Below, in pieces: positions 19,568 through 28,538 of a DNA stretch of 48,876 bases. The DNA is from Clostridium arbusti SL206. Its GTDB lineage: Bacteria > Bacillota > Clostridia > Clostridiales > Clostridiaceae. The position numbers and the translations under genes are program-made. The stretch's first letter is position 1; each line of letters opens with the position of its first letter. Below the pieces are notes generated by a model. That model was not told where the DNA came from, did no database searches, and saw only the letters and a program-made list of their open reading frames with translations. The stretch is from positions 1 to 48,876 of the forward strand of contig NZ_BAEV01000017.1 of assembly GCF_000246895.1 (NCBI RefSeq). Direction: 5' to 3'.

Positions 19568-20448
19568 AGCTTTTTACCACCTTTATTTACATCTTCGTTA
19601 ATATCTCTATGATCTACATTAACATTATGGCCAGTATCCTTCAATCTATTATAAATGGAGTTCGCTATAGTAACTGATCTATGTCTTCCACCCGTACATC
19701 CAATAGAAACTATAAGTTGCCTTTTTCCCTCCTTTAAATAATGTGGAATTAAATATTCAAGCATATCTGAAAGTTTATCAATGAATACTCTTGTTTCCTC
19801 AAATCCAAGCACATACTCACTTACTGGATTATCATTTCCTGAAAAATGTTTTAATTCCGGTATGTAAAATGGATTTGGTAAAAATCTTACATCAAAAACC
19901 AAATCTGAATCTACTGGTATTCCATATTTAAATCCAAAAGACAATATGGTCACAATAAGTTGAGTCTCCATTTGTCCTTCCTGTTCATATATTTGAGTTA
20001 TCTTTTCTCTTAATTCTCTAGTAGTTAGATTAGAAGTATCTATAACATTATTTGCCCTGTTTCTTACTTGTTTTAATTTTAATCTTTCTAGCTCAATCCC
20101 CTTTGTAACTCTTCCTTGTGGGGAAAGAGGATGTTTTCTTCTTGATTCCTTATATCGTTTTACAAGTACTTCATCACTAGCATCTAAAAATAATATTTCA
20201 TATTTATATCCTGCATCTTCAAGTTTACTTAAACTTCTAAATAAGTCATGGAAAAATTCCCCTCCTCTTATATCTATAACTAATGCAATTCTATCAATTT
20301 TCCCTTCTGCTTGAAAACAAGCTTCTGCAAACTTTGATATTAGAGTTGGTGGCAAATTGTCTACGCAAAAATATCCTAAATCCTCTAGACTCCTTATCGC
20401 ATGTGTCTTTCCCGCTCCTGATAATCCTGTGACTATTACAAATCTCAT
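19564..20448 (-). CDS. rapZ: RapZ-family nucleotide-binding protein (RNase adapter)
   Basis: A 294-residue member of the RapZ/YvcJ family. The N-terminal P-loop is GLSGAGKT at residues 8-15, with a DVRGG-like DIRGGEF Walker-B region and the C-terminal [17 protein letters not shown] that binds a phosphorylated sugar in the E. coli protein. In E. coli RapZ hands the GlmZ RNA to RNase E; in Bacillus the relative affects competence. The start at 20448 is chosen because family members begin [20 protein letters not shown] is only three bases before it. That site lies in the 3' arm of a 10-bp hairpin, suggesting translational control. A weaker upstream GTG frame begins at 20493. Confidence 0.94.
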   Translation of the reverse strand: MRFVIVTGLSGAGKTHAIRSLEDLGYFCVDNLPPTLISKFAEACFQAEGKIDRIALVIDIRGGEFFHDLFRSLSKLEDAGYKYEILFLDASDEVLVKRYKESRRKHPLSPQGRVTKGIELERLKLKQVRNRANNVIDTSNLTTRELREKITQIYEQEGQMETQLIVTILSFGFKYGIPVDSDLVFDVRFLPNPFYIPELKHFSGNDNPVSEYVLGFEETRVFIDKLSDMLEYLIPHYLKEGKRQLIVSIGCTGGRHRSVTIANSIYNRLKDTGHNVNVDHRDINEDVNKGGKKL

Positions 20449-20453
20449 AAACT

Positions 20454-20485
20454 CCTGATTTATTAATATTAAATTATAAATCAGG
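20454..20485 (-). promoter_or_regulatory. Hairpin over the rapZ ribosome binding site
   Basis: CCTGATTTAT and ATAAATCAGG are perfect 10-bp complements with a 12-base loop. On the minus strand the 3' arm ends CAGG, the first part of the CAGGAG ribosome site, six bases before the rapZ ATG. If it folds in mRNA it would mask initiation. Confidence 0.6.
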
Positions 20486-20526
20486 ATTTTCACCTGCCTT
20501 TCTAAATTTTATTTTTAACCTGACTA

Positions 20527-20686
20527 ACTTGGTGTAAGTCTCCCACGCACTCTGTGAAAGCGATTCACACAAAATCAAAAAGAAGATTTTGGTTCTCTGC
20601 TTGCACTCTGCGAAAGCGATTCACACAAAATCGAAAAGAAGATTTTGGTTCTCTGCTTTTCTTAAAGTGGGAGTCCAACGCCAAGT
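20527..20686. repeat. Structured intergenic segment with a 56-bp tandem repeat
   Basis: Two head-to-tail 56-base units (20547-20602 and 20603-20658) differ at only two positions; each holds AAAATC...GATTTT self-complementarity. They are enclosed by an imperfect 20-base inverted repeat, ACTTGGTGTAAGTCTCCCAC and GTGGGAGTCCAACGCCAAGT, matching at 16 of 20. There is no coding frame. It lies 80 bases upstream of rapZ and could be a leader, a non-coding RNA, or a mobile repeat. Confidence 0.7.
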
Positions 20687-20702
20687 AAGCCATGCATTCG
20701 CA

Positions 20703-20750
20703 GTTCTAAAATTCAGATGGGGTAAAAGAATCCCCACCTGAATTAAGAAC
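20703..20750. repeat. Long GC-capped hairpin
   Basis: GTTCTAAAATTCAGATGGGG and CCCCACCTGAATTAAGAAC are near-perfect inverted copies around a 9-base loop. The motif TTCAGATGGGGTAAAA recurs as TTCAGATGGGGCAAAA in the hairpin after ctpB. There is no clear T-run, so it may be a repeat rather than a terminator. Confidence 0.65.
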
Positions 20751-20914
20751 TTGCTTCAATGAAACTCTTTTAACTATTTAGTATATATCTATATATTCTA
20801 GATTATTGTATGTACTTACAATAAATTTATATCTTTATTATATTTGCCTTTTAATTATAACATAAACTCATTAACCATGAAATTCTATGCTCTAATTTTT
20901 GAACTTGATTTTAT

Positions 20915-20967
20915 TAAATCAAAAACAAAAGGCTATCCTATAAATATTAAATTTAAGAAAGCCTTTT
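20915..20967 (-). terminator. Rho-independent terminator of the PanE-like gene
   Basis: AAAAGGCT (20927-20934) and AGCCTTTT (20960-20967) form the stem; on the minus strand it is followed by TTTTGTTTTTGATTT. Confidence 0.75.
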
Positions 20968-20972
20968 TAAAA

Positions 20973-21893
20973 TTAATTTTCTTTATTTTCAATTACTTTT
21001 ATTATATTATACAGTGTTCTATTTACAGGAGTATCTACATTAAATTTCTTTCCAAGCTCGCACACTGTTCCAGAAAATGAATCTACTTCTGTTTTTCTAC
21101 CACATTCAATATCTTCAAGCATTGAAGTTCTACTATTTGGATTCATGGTATACAATACTTCATACCACTTTTTAAGATCATCCTTATTTAAGTTAACTCC
21201 TACTTTTTCAGATAATCTTATAACCTCCATCATAGTTGATTCCATCAGTTCCCTTGCCTGAATTTCTGTCTGGAAAACACCATATTTTCCTCTTAGTACC
21301 GCTGAACATTGATTTATTCCTACATTGATCATAAATTTCCACCAAAGAGAATGCATCATATCTTGAGGAATTACATAGGGAATGTGAGCTTTTTCAAAAA
21401 TATCTTTTACTGCTATTACCTTTTCTGAATAATTAGTATTATCTTTTTCTCCAAAGGTTATATTTCCATAACTAGAAAAATGAATATCATTTTTATCCCT
21501 ATTAGCATCAATACCAACACACATAGAATATAAAATCTTATCCATTCCAAAGCTTTTCCCTATTATAGCTTCACTAGTAATACCATTTAAAAGAGATAAG
21601 ATAATAGTGTTTTCTCCTACATGATTTTTCATATCTTCAATAGCCTTAGGTAGTTGAGTTCCCTTTACAGCTATAATTATCAAATCTGCTGGATCACACT
21701 TTTCTTCTGGTGATACATACTGGAAACTATACTTTTTACCATTAATAACAAATCCATTTTTTCTATATCTTTTCAGCCTCTCTCCGCCAGCTATAACTTT
21801 TACGCCCTTAGGATCTATATCGTATAGTTTACTACCATAAGCACAACCAATGGCACCTAACCCTACAATTGATATGCTCTTTATTTCTTTCAT
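20973..21893 (-). CDS. 2-dehydropantoate 2-reductase family protein
   Basis: A 306-residue ketopantoate-reductase (ApbA/PanE) family enzyme, which in pantothenate synthesis reduces 2-dehydropantoate with NADPH. The Rossmann motif is SIVGLGAIGCAYGSKL (residues 8-23), the loop LIIIAVKGTQLPKA follows, and the catalytic-lysine helix is SLWWKFMINVGINQCSAVLR (about 185-204), ending with the C-terminal SRTSMLEDIECGRKTEVDS substrate segment. GGGAGG precedes the ATG. It stands alone with a terminator, away from panB/panC, so another 2-ketoacid substrate is possible; PanE paralogues are common. Confidence 0.9.
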   Translation of the reverse strand: MKEIKSISIVGLGAIGCAYGSKLYDIDPKGVKVIAGGERLKRYRKNGFVINGKKYSFQYVSPEEKCDPADLIIIAVKGTQLPKAIEDMKNHVGENTIILSLLNGITSEAIIGKSFGMDKILYSMCVGIDANRDKNDIHFSSYGNITFGEKDNTNYSEKVIAVKDIFEKAHIPYVIPQDMMHSLWWKFMINVGINQCSAVLRGKYGVFQTEIQARELMESTMMEVIRLSEKVGVNLNKDDLKKWYEVLYTMNPNSRTSMLEDIECGRKTEVDSFSGTVCELGKKFNVDTPVNRTLYNIIKVIENKEN

Positions 21894-21949
21894 AATGTAT
21901 ACCTCCCATATAATTTTATTTTAAAAATGATATGAATGAATCCTATTAA

Positions 21950-21999
21950 AAATATAAAGCTAAGCTATAATCCAAAACATCCATGGATACGCTCAGCTC
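21950..21999 (-). terminator. Terminator-like hairpin after murB
   Basis: GCTAAGC (21959-21965) and GCTCAGC (21991-21997) pair with one wobble, extended by partly paired bases; on the minus strand it is followed by TTTATATTTTTA. It lies between murB and the PanE-like gene. Confidence 0.6.
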
Positions 22000-22023
22000 A
22001 TATTATGTCATCCAATATGACAT

Positions 22024-22953
22024 TTAATTTTTTTCTTCTTTATCTTCCCCAATTATTCTTACCTCTGGATTAAGGTCTACATTAAATTTTTCTTTAACAG
22101 TACTTTGTACAATTTTTATTAAATCAAGTATATCCTTCGCCTTTGCATTACCTTTATTTATTATGAATCCTGAGTGTTTAATAGATACCTCAGCATCGCC
22201 TACAGATTTTCCCTTTAATCCACTGTCTTGAATAAGCTTTCCAGCAAAGTGTCCTACAGGTCTTTTAAAAGTACTTCCTGCAGAAGCATATTCTAAAGGC
22301 TGCTTTTCTCTTCTTCTCTTCATAAGCTCATCTATTCTATTTTTAATTTTTTCATAATCGCCTTTTTTAAGATCAAAAGTAACTTCTAAGACTACATAAT
22401 TGTTTTTTAATATAGCACTCATTCTGTATTCAAGTTCTAGTTCATCTTTATTAAGTTTTAAAAGATTTCCCTGTTCATCAAGTACTATTGAATTTTTCAC
22501 TACCATGGACATTTCTCCATCATAAGCTCCAGCATTCATGGCTAGTGCTCCACCAATACTTCCTGGAATTCCACAAGCAAATTCTAGCCCAGTGAGACTA
22601 ACATCTCTAGCCACTCTACTTGTCTTTGCTATGGTTGCCCCTCCCTGAGCAGTTATCATTGTACCATCTACAGTAATGTTATCTAATTTTGTAAGTTTTA
22701 TTACTACCCCTCTAATTCCTCCATCTTTAACTAGTAAATTGGATCCATTTCCTATTATATAAAAAGGTACTTTATAATCCTTACATAATTTTATTGTATT
22801 AATTATTTCGTTGTAATCAATTGGAGTTACAAGTACATCTACAGGTCCACCTACTCTAAATGAAGTATGTTCTTTCATTTCCACATTAAGTTGTATGTTC
22901 TCTTCAGCTATTGCTTCACGTAATTGAATCAAAAAATTATTAAACTGCTTCAT
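22024..22953 (-). CDS. murB: UDP-N-acetylenolpyruvoylglucosamine reductase
   Basis: A 309-residue type-II MurB that uses NADPH and FAD to make UDP-MurNAc, the second committed step of peptidoglycan synthesis. FAD-binding blocks are [19 protein letters not shown] (about residues 76-94) and [20 protein letters not shown] (about 124-143). The proton-donor serine is in [11 protein letters not shown] (about 225-235) and the C-terminal catalytic glutamate in NPEVRIIGE. The start at 22953 follows GAGGAG with seven bases spacing; a TTG frame five codons upstream overlaps that site. It follows uvrC on the same strand across 319 bases that hold a GGC-TWA element. Confidence 0.96.
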   Translation of the reverse strand: MKQFNNFLIQLREAIAEENIQLNVEMKEHTSFRVGGPVDVLVTPIDYNEIINTIKLCKDYKVPFYIIGNGSNLLVKDGGIRGVVIKLTKLDNITVDGTMITAQGGATIAKTSRVARDVSLTGLEFACGIPGSIGGALAMNAGAYDGEMSMVVKNSIVLDEQGNLLKLNKDELELEYRMSAILKNNYVVLEVTFDLKKGDYEKIKNRIDELMKRRREKQPLEYASAGSTFKRPVGHFAGKLIQDSGLKGKSVGDAEVSIKHSGFIINKGNAKAKDILDLIKIVQSTVKEKFNVDLNPEVRIIGEDKEEKN

Positions 22954-23037
22954 ATTGAATCTCCTCAAAAAATATTCATATAAAATTTAGTATAAGTCAT
23001 CTTAAAAAAAATAACAAGTAAAAAATTCCTAGCCTAC

Positions 23038-23067
23038 AGATCAATAATAATAAGTTTATTGTTGATC
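23038..23067. repeat. Hairpin between uvrC and murB
   Basis: AGATCAATAATAA and TTTATTGTTGATCT pair with one wobble. On the minus strand a T-run (AATTTTTTAC) follows only after about 14 bases, so it is a weak terminator candidate at best. Confidence 0.4.
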
Positions 23068-23134
23068 TTATTACCATTTAAAGAGTAAAAAATTTCTCTC
23101 AATCTAAAAATCCTTTTTATCCTTAGGTGATTTA

Positions 23135-23291
23135 GGCACATTCAAATAAATAACTAGTCAGTATGCTAGTCTATTTTGAAGCCTACTACGTCAACAGAAC
23201 CCTCAGATAGCTCACTATCTGAAGAACCTATTTCCTTGTAGGCTTCAAAATATACGTCGCATCTTTGACTTACTATTTATTTTCATATGCC
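23135..23291 (-). mobile_element. GGC-TWA element, full copy 3 (inserted in the 3' end of uvrC)
   Basis: 157 bp between TTA direct repeats (23132-23134 and 23292-23294). Inner stem GAAGCCTAC/GTAGGCTTC is perfect and differs at several paired positions from other copies. The apical hairpin CAGATAGCTCACTATCTG has a perfect 7-bp stem. Its right end encodes the last residues and stop codon of UvrC. Confidence 0.92.
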
Positions 23292-25147
23292 TTATTAAAA
23301 TAATCTAATATACTATTTGCTGCCTTACTATCAATTGAATCTGTATCTATTAATTCATTATAAGGCGCTTTCTTTATGTTTTCTATACTTCCAAACCTTT
23401 TTAAAAGTTCTTTTCTTCTCTTCTCTCCTACATTTGGTATATCTTCAAGTATGGAGTGAAGAATTCTTTTGTCTCTAAGACTCCTATGATAACTTATAGC
23501 AAATCGATGAACTTCATCTTGAATTCTTGTAATAAAATGCATTACACTAGAACCCCTTTTTAAATACAGTTCTTCATTATTGTATATAAGTCCTCTTGTA
23601 TTATGCTTATCATCCTTTACCATACCACAAACAGGTATATCTATATTAAATTCTTTTAGAACTTCTAATGCTATATTGATTTGTCCAAGTCCACCATCCA
23701 TAAGTATAATATCTGGGAAAACACAAAATTTACCTGCGCTTAAAGATAAATTTTTCTCTTCTATAGCCTTAACCTCTTCTAATCCTCTTTTAAATCTTCT
23801 AGTAAGAATCTCCCTCATACTATCATAGTCATTAGCACCTTTAACTGTTTTAATCTTAAATCTTCTATAATCACTATTTTTAGCTTTGCCATTTTCAAAT
23901 ACTATCATAGATCCAACAGAATCAACTCCTTGAATATTTGAAATATCATAAGCCTCAATTCTATGAGGTAAGTCCTCAAGATCCAGTATATGGGCTAAAT
24001 CTTTCAATGTTTCCTTATGCAGCACTTTATCCTGCATTATCTTTAACTTAAATTGATCTAAAGTAGCACTAGCATTTTTCCTTACCATTTCAAGTAAATT
24101 CTTTTTGTCGCCCTTTTGAGGAATTCTAAGTTCTACCTTTGACCCTCTTTTCATAGCAAGCCATTGCTCTAAAAGTTCTGATTCCAATACATCTGGTACA
24201 TATATGGTTTTAGGTACAAAAGCTGTTCCTCCATAGAACTCTTTAATAAATTCAGATATAATTGAAGCTTTGTCTTCTCCAGCAGTATTTTCAAGCATAA
24301 AATGCTCTCTGCCCACTATTTTTCCATTTCTTATGAAGAAAATATTTACACAACTATCTTTTTCATCGCTATCTATATTTATAAAATCTTCATTTTCAAA
24401 ACTTCCTGTCATTATCTTCTGTTTTTCTCTTATCTTTTCTAAAGCAATAATCTTATCTCTAATTGAAGCTGCTTTTTCAAATTCTAAGCTCTTTGAAGCA
24501 TATTCCATATCATCTTTAAGTTTTTTAATTATTGTGCTATCCTTACCATTAAGAATATTGATAATTTCCAAAACTGTCTTCCCATAATCCTCTTTACTTA
24601 TAAGTGCTGCACAAGGAGCAGTACAAAGATTTATATGATAATTAAGACAAGGTCTTGTACGCTCACCATTTTCTTTTATGGTTCTTTTGCAAGTCCTTAT
24701 AGGAAATATTCCCTTTATAAGTTCCATAGTTTCGTATACTGCTGATACATCTACATAGGGTCCAAAATACTTCCCCCCATCTTTTGCAATTATTCTTGTT
24801 ACAAATATTCTTGGAAAATCTTCATTTACAGTTATTTTTACAAATGGATAATGTTTATCATCTTTAAGTAAAATATTATACCTTGGCTTATACTTTTTTA
24901 TTAGATTACATTCAAGAATTAAAGCTTCTATTTCGGAATCCGTAACTATATATTCAAATTCAGCTATATTCTTTACCATAGCTTTTACTTTTTCAGAATG
25001 ATTTTTGGAACTTTGAAAATATTGTCTTACTCTATTTTTTAAAACCTTGGCCTTACCTACATAAATAATTTCTCCTAGCGAATTTTTCATAAGATAAACT
25101 CCAGGTCTATCAGGTAAAATCTTTAATTGATAATGAAAATCGAACAT
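23273..25147 (-). CDS. uvrC: Excinuclease ABC subunit C
   Basis: A 624-residue UvrC, which makes the two incisions in nucleotide excision repair after UvrAB loading. The GIY-YIG nuclease domain is at residues 14-32 (GVYLMKNSLG, EIIYVGKAKV), followed by a Cys-rich segment (CLNYHINLCTAPC), a UVR motif that binds UvrB (about 205-240), the RNase H-like 5'-incision domain (RIEAYDISNIQGVDSVGSM), and a C-terminal helix-hairpin-helix (LEDIPNVGEKRRKELLKRFG). The final AYENK and TAG stop come from the end of a GGC-TWA element, so the native C terminus has been replaced. ATG follows AGGAGGG. Confidence 0.97.
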   Translation of the reverse strand: MFDFHYQLKILPDRPGVYLMKNSLGEIIYVGKAKVLKNRVRQYFQSSKNHSEKVKAMVKNIAEFEYIVTDSEIEALILECNLIKKYKPRYNILLKDDKHYPFVKITVNEDFPRIFVTRIIAKDGGKYFGPYVDVSAVYETMELIKGIFPIRTCKRTIKENGERTRPCLNYHINLCTAPCAALISKEDYGKTVLEIINILNGKDSTIIKKLKDDMEYASKSLEFEKAASIRDKIIALEKIREKQKIMTGSFENEDFINIDSDEKDSCVNIFFIRNGKIVGREHFMLENTAGEDKASIISEFIKEFYGGTAFVPKTIYVPDVLESELLEQWLAMKRGSKVELRIPQKGDKKNLLEMVRKNASATLDQFKLKIMQDKVLHKETLKDLAHILDLEDLPHRIEAYDISNIQGVDSVGSMIVFENGKAKNSDYRRFKIKTVKGANDYDSMREILTRRFKRGLEEVKAIEEKNLSLSAGKFCVFPDIILMDGGLGQINIALEVLKEFNIDIPVCGMVKDDKHNTRGLIYNNEELYLKRGSSVMHFITRIQDEVHRFAISYHRSLRDKRILHSILEDIPNVGEKRRKELLKRFGSIENIKKAPYNELIDTDSIDSKAANSILDYFNKAYENK

Positions 25148-25158
25148 TTAACTCCCTC

Positions 25159-25770
25159 CTATTTTAGCTGCAGAAGCATTGGCAGTCTGTAAACTATATA
25201 CAAAACCGAAACAACAATTATAGCATCTTCAATAAGCTTTCCATTACTAGAACCTACCCTAAAGGTAAAGGGAAATTTTATATTTTTATTCCTTAAAGGA
25301 TAAAACAGAGGAACCCCTCTGTTAGTGCACATATCACCTAAGACATGGCTGCTATATCCTATAACAAAATAGTAAACTAGGTTAGGCTCATTGTATCTAG
25401 CGCCCATATAATTTACTAAAAATGCAAATATTATCATCCCTATAATACTATGAGTAAATCCAGTTCTATGAGATGAAAATGCAACAATTATTAATACTAC
25501 TCCCATAACTGTAAGCTCAGGTATATTTGAATAATATATGTTGACTAATATCAATGCTATTCCTAAACTTCCATAGGTAATTATCTTTATAATTTTACTT
25601 TTTACTGGCAATATGTATTTATTAAAGATACTTTTCGGATGATCTATGTCTGGCAAAAGTGCCGATATAACAATAACTACTATTGCCACAATACTTAGTT
25701 CACCAGGTATCTTGCTGCTCAGCGCAATTCCTACAGCCGCTCCCATTCCTGCATGAGTCTTTCCCGTCAT
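25159..25770 (-). CDS. YdjM/DUF457-type membrane metal-dependent hydrolase
   Basis: A 203-residue integral membrane protein beginning MTGKTHAGMGAAVGIALSSK, with the conserved His at residue 6 and the DIDHP motif (LPDIDHPKSIFNKY, about residues 40-53), then HRTGFTHSIIGM and SSHVLGDMCTNRGVPLFYPL. These His/Asp clusters with several hydrophobic helices define the LexA-regulated YdjM/DUF457 family of putative membrane hydrolases. In E. coli YdjM is SOS-induced, and here the gene sits 11 bases before uvrC in a repair neighbourhood, a fitting context although the function is not known. ATG follows AAAGGAG. Confidence 0.85.
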   Translation of the reverse strand: MTGKTHAGMGAAVGIALSSKIPGELSIVAIVVIVISALLPDIDHPKSIFNKYILPVKSKIIKIITYGSLGIALILVNIYYSNIPELTVMGVVLIIVAFSSHRTGFTHSIIGMIIFAFLVNYMGARYNEPNLVYYFVIGYSSHVLGDMCTNRGVPLFYPLRNKNIKFPFTFRVGSSNGKLIEDAIIVVSVLYIVYRLPMLLQLK

Positions 25771-25798
25771 ACATTTCTCCTTTGTTTATATAATAAGA

Positions 25799-25844
25799 CC
25801 AGCTTTATATTTATTCTATCTTATTAGTATAAATATAAAGCTGG
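25799..25844 (-). terminator. Terminator-like hairpin after the penicillin-binding protein gene
   Basis: CCAGCTTTATATTTAT and ATAAATATAAAGCTGG are perfect 16-bp complements. On the minus strand only TCTTATTA follows, so termination may be partial. Confidence 0.6.
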
Positions 25845-25867
25845 CAAATCCTTAGTCCATAATTACT

Positions 25868-27319
25868 CTATTTTGAAAGAGAGGTTTTTATAACTCCAGC
25901 TGCTATTTTAGCTGCTTGAATTCCACCCTGTCCTCCATCTTCAACAATTACAGCTACTGCAATCTTTGGATCTTCCATAGGTGCAAAACCAATAAACCAT
26001 GAATGAGGTTTTGCATTCACCGTATCTTGATGATCTGCTGTACCAGTTTTTCCACATACATTTAATCCACTTATATCAGCATTTCCACCAGTACCATCAG
26101 TTACAACGCCCCTCATGAACTCCTTCATAGTAGCAGCTATTTGTGGTGTAGTAATAGTTCCTATACTTTCAGGATTATAATTCATTATAGTATTTCCTGT
26201 ACTTGACACTACAGAATTAACAAGGTGAGGTTTCATCATAACTCCATTATTAGCTATAGTACTTGCTACCAATGCCATTTGCATTGGAGTTGCCAAGTCT
26301 TGACTTTGTCCTATGGCACTTTGTGCCATATTGCCCTTTTCATAACTAGAATAAGTAGGAAATTTACTTTTATCTATAACAATACCATCACTAGGTATAT
26401 CTCTATTGAAATAAAAGTCTTCTGCGGTCTTCTTTAACTTGTCATTTCCAAGTGTTAATCCTAAACCTCCAAATACCACATTGCTAGAATGTACATAAGC
26501 CTGCTTAAAGTTTATATTTCCTAACACTTCTCCATCAAAATTACTAAGAGATTGTTTTGAATTAAACACAAGCCTTCCATTATCTTCAAAGGTTTTATTC
26601 ATAATACCATTAACATTCTCTAAGGCACTTATGGCAGTAACAGTTTTAAAGGTAGAACCTGGGGGATATAATCCAGATACTGCTCTATTTAACAATGGTC
26701 TGTTTTTATCGCTATTTATTTCTTTCCAGTTAGCAGTAAGCGCACTATCATTTGGGTCAAAAGAAGGTGCTGATACCATAGCCAATATTTCACCAGTTTT
26801 AGGGTTGATAGCTACTACTGCACCTTTTTTCCCACTGCTTACCAATGAATTATAAGCTTGTTTTTGTATATTACTATCAAGAGTAGTTATAAGATCATTA
26901 CCTATCTTATCTTCTTTTTTTACTGCTCCCTTATTGGCTATAAGCTCCTGTAAATACTGCTTAATACTTAAATCATTATTTCCCATCAAATACTGATCAT
27001 ATTTAGATTCAAGTCCAGTTATCCCATATTTAGGATTGACATATCCTAATACATGGGCAAACATAGTACCTCCAGTGTATTCTCTCTTTTGAGTAAGTGT
27101 ATTAACTCTTTCACTCTTTGTAAGAGCAATTTTGTTTCTATCATAAATAGTTCCTCTTAAAACTTCGTTTCTCTTAGCCCAGAGTCTCTTATTATCTGTA
27201 TTATTAACAATTTTAGGAGCTACAGATATTTCAAAATAGGCAACATAAGATATAACAACTACAAATAGTAAAAGAAACACAAATAATACTTTTTTTACTC
27301 CAATTGAAATATCGTTCAC
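25868..27319 (-). CDS. Penicillin-binding transpeptidase (class B, PbpA/FtsI-like)
   Basis: A 483-residue D,D-transpeptidase that cross-links peptidoglycan outside the membrane. One N-terminal anchor helix (VLFVFLLLFVVVISYVAYFE, about residues 11-30) precedes a short dimerisation part and the transpeptidase domain with all three motifs: STFK in YPPGSTFKTVTA, SSN in YVHSSNVVFGG, and KTG in VCGKTGTADH. The start is GTG at 27319, after GGAGGA. It lies two bases after the FtsW/RodA gene; such SEDS-transpeptidase pairs work as a polymerase-crosslinker complex. The size is smaller than typical Bacillus PBP2 and resembles mycobacterial PbpA. Confidence 0.92.
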   Translation of the reverse strand: MNDISIGVKKVLFVFLLLFVVVISYVAYFEISVAPKIVNNTDNKRLWAKRNEVLRGTIYDRNKIALTKSERVNTLTQKREYTGGTMFAHVLGYVNPKYGITGLESKYDQYLMGNNDLSIKQYLQELIANKGAVKKEDKIGNDLITTLDSNIQKQAYNSLVSSGKKGAVVAINPKTGEILAMVSAPSFDPNDSALTANWKEINSDKNRPLLNRAVSGLYPPGSTFKTVTAISALENVNGIMNKTFEDNGRLVFNSKQSLSNFDGEVLGNINFKQAYVHSSNVVFGGLGLTLGNDKLKKTAEDFYFNRDIPSDGIVIDKSKFPTYSSYEKGNMAQSAIGQSQDLATPMQMALVASTIANNGVMMKPHLVNSVVSSTGNTIMNYNPESIGTITTPQIAATMKEFMRGVVTDGTGGNADISGLNVCGKTGTADHQDTVNAKPHSWFIGFAPMEDPKIAVAVIVEDGGQGGIQAAKIAAGVIKTSLSK

Positions 27320-27321
27320 AA

Positions 27322-28527
27322 CTATCTTCCTCCTTCGGAAATCTTCTGAAGTACTCCTAATGCTATAAAAGTTATAATCATAGAAGTACCTCCAGCACTT
27401 ACCAGTGGTAACGTAATTCCTGTAAGAGGAATCATATTTGTAACTCCACCCACTATTACTAGTACCTGAGCACCAATCATTGCACTATAGCCTACAGATA
27501 AAAGTCTTGAAAATTTATCTTCTGTAAACATTGCAGCTCTAATACATCTATAAAAAAGCAAGAAATATAGAATCATTATGGCAAATCCCATAAGAACTCC
27601 CATTTCTTCGCATATAGATGCAAATATAAAGTCTGAATCGTTTATAGGCACAAAACCTGGATATCCAAGTCCAAGCCCTGTTCCAAACAATCCACCCCAA
27701 GCTATAGAATACATTGATTGTACTACTTGGTAACTTTGGTTTGTTTTATATGGCCAAGGATTTTGCCATATCATAACTCTAAGTCTTACATGTCCAAATA
27801 ATTTATAACTTACAAAAGCACCTACTGCAAATAACAGCAAACAAATTATTACATATTTAAACTTAGAGGTGCAAATATATAACATAGTTACTGATATAGA
27901 AAAAAATATGAGTGCAGAACCTAGATCCTTTTGTAATACCATAAATCCCAGTGAAACCATAACTATAAATGCTGGCTCAATAAGCTGTTTAAAATTCTTA
28001 TATTTACTAAAAGCAGAGGCCAGGTAAGCAATTAAAAACAATTTTGCAAATTCAGAAGGTTGAAAGCTAAACCCTTGAAAATGAACCCAGTTTTGTGAAC
28101 CATTAATATCTCCCGCTCCTACAAAAGTAGGCATAGATATAAAAATCAGTGTCAAAACAAGATATACATATCTGAATTTTATATATTTTTTAAGCTCTGG
28201 CAATAAAACCACTATAAGAATAAAACAGACAATCCCTACCACAAAAAAAATGATCTGCTTCACCGCATCTGTAGGTTTCAATCTATATATCATTACCATA
28301 CCAATATTAGAAAGTATACATGCAAAAATAAGAATGTATTTATCACCATCGGGGAAAAATCTTCTTATTATAAAATTAGAGTATCCCATAAGTACACACA
28401 TAACTCCTCCAATGATAAGTGCTGACTTATCAAAAGGAGTCTTTATTAGAAATAAATTAATAAAACTTATTATACCAAAAAGATATGTAACTCTAAGCAG
28501 TTTCTTTTCTTCTTTTACACTATCCAT
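27322..28527 (-). CDS. FtsW/RodA/SpoVE family peptidoglycan polymerase
   Basis: A 401-residue SEDS glycosyltransferase with about ten membrane helices. Diagnostic segments are FQPSEFAKLFLIAYLASAFS (about residues 150-170), VLQKDLGSALIFFSISVTML (about 196-216), WPYKTNQSYQVVQSMYSIAW with the long outer loop, and PLTGITLPLVSAGGTSMI near the C terminus. The family polymerises lipid II into glycan strands. AGGTGAG precedes the ATG. Together with the downstream transpeptidase it forms a wall-synthesis pair; whether it serves division, elongation or sporulation cannot be told from sequence. Confidence 0.93.
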   Translation of the reverse strand: MDSVKEEKKLLRVTYLFGIISFINLFLIKTPFDKSALIIGGVMCVLMGYSNFIIRRFFPDGDKYILIFACILSNIGMVMIYRLKPTDAVKQIIFFVVGIVCFILIVVLLPELKKYIKFRYVYLVLTLIFISMPTFVGAGDINGSQNWVHFQGFSFQPSEFAKLFLIAYLASAFSKYKNFKQLIEPAFIVMVSLGFMVLQKDLGSALIFFSISVTMLYICTSKFKYVIICLLLFAVGAFVSYKLFGHVRLRVMIWQNPWPYKTNQSYQVVQSMYSIAWGGLFGTGLGLGYPGFVPINDSDFIFASICEEMGVLMGFAIMILYFLLFYRCIRAAMFTEDKFSRLLSVGYSAMIGAQVLVIVGGVTNMIPLTGITLPLVSAGGTSMIITFIALGVLQKISEGGR

Positions 28528-28538
28528 ATAAAGCTCAC

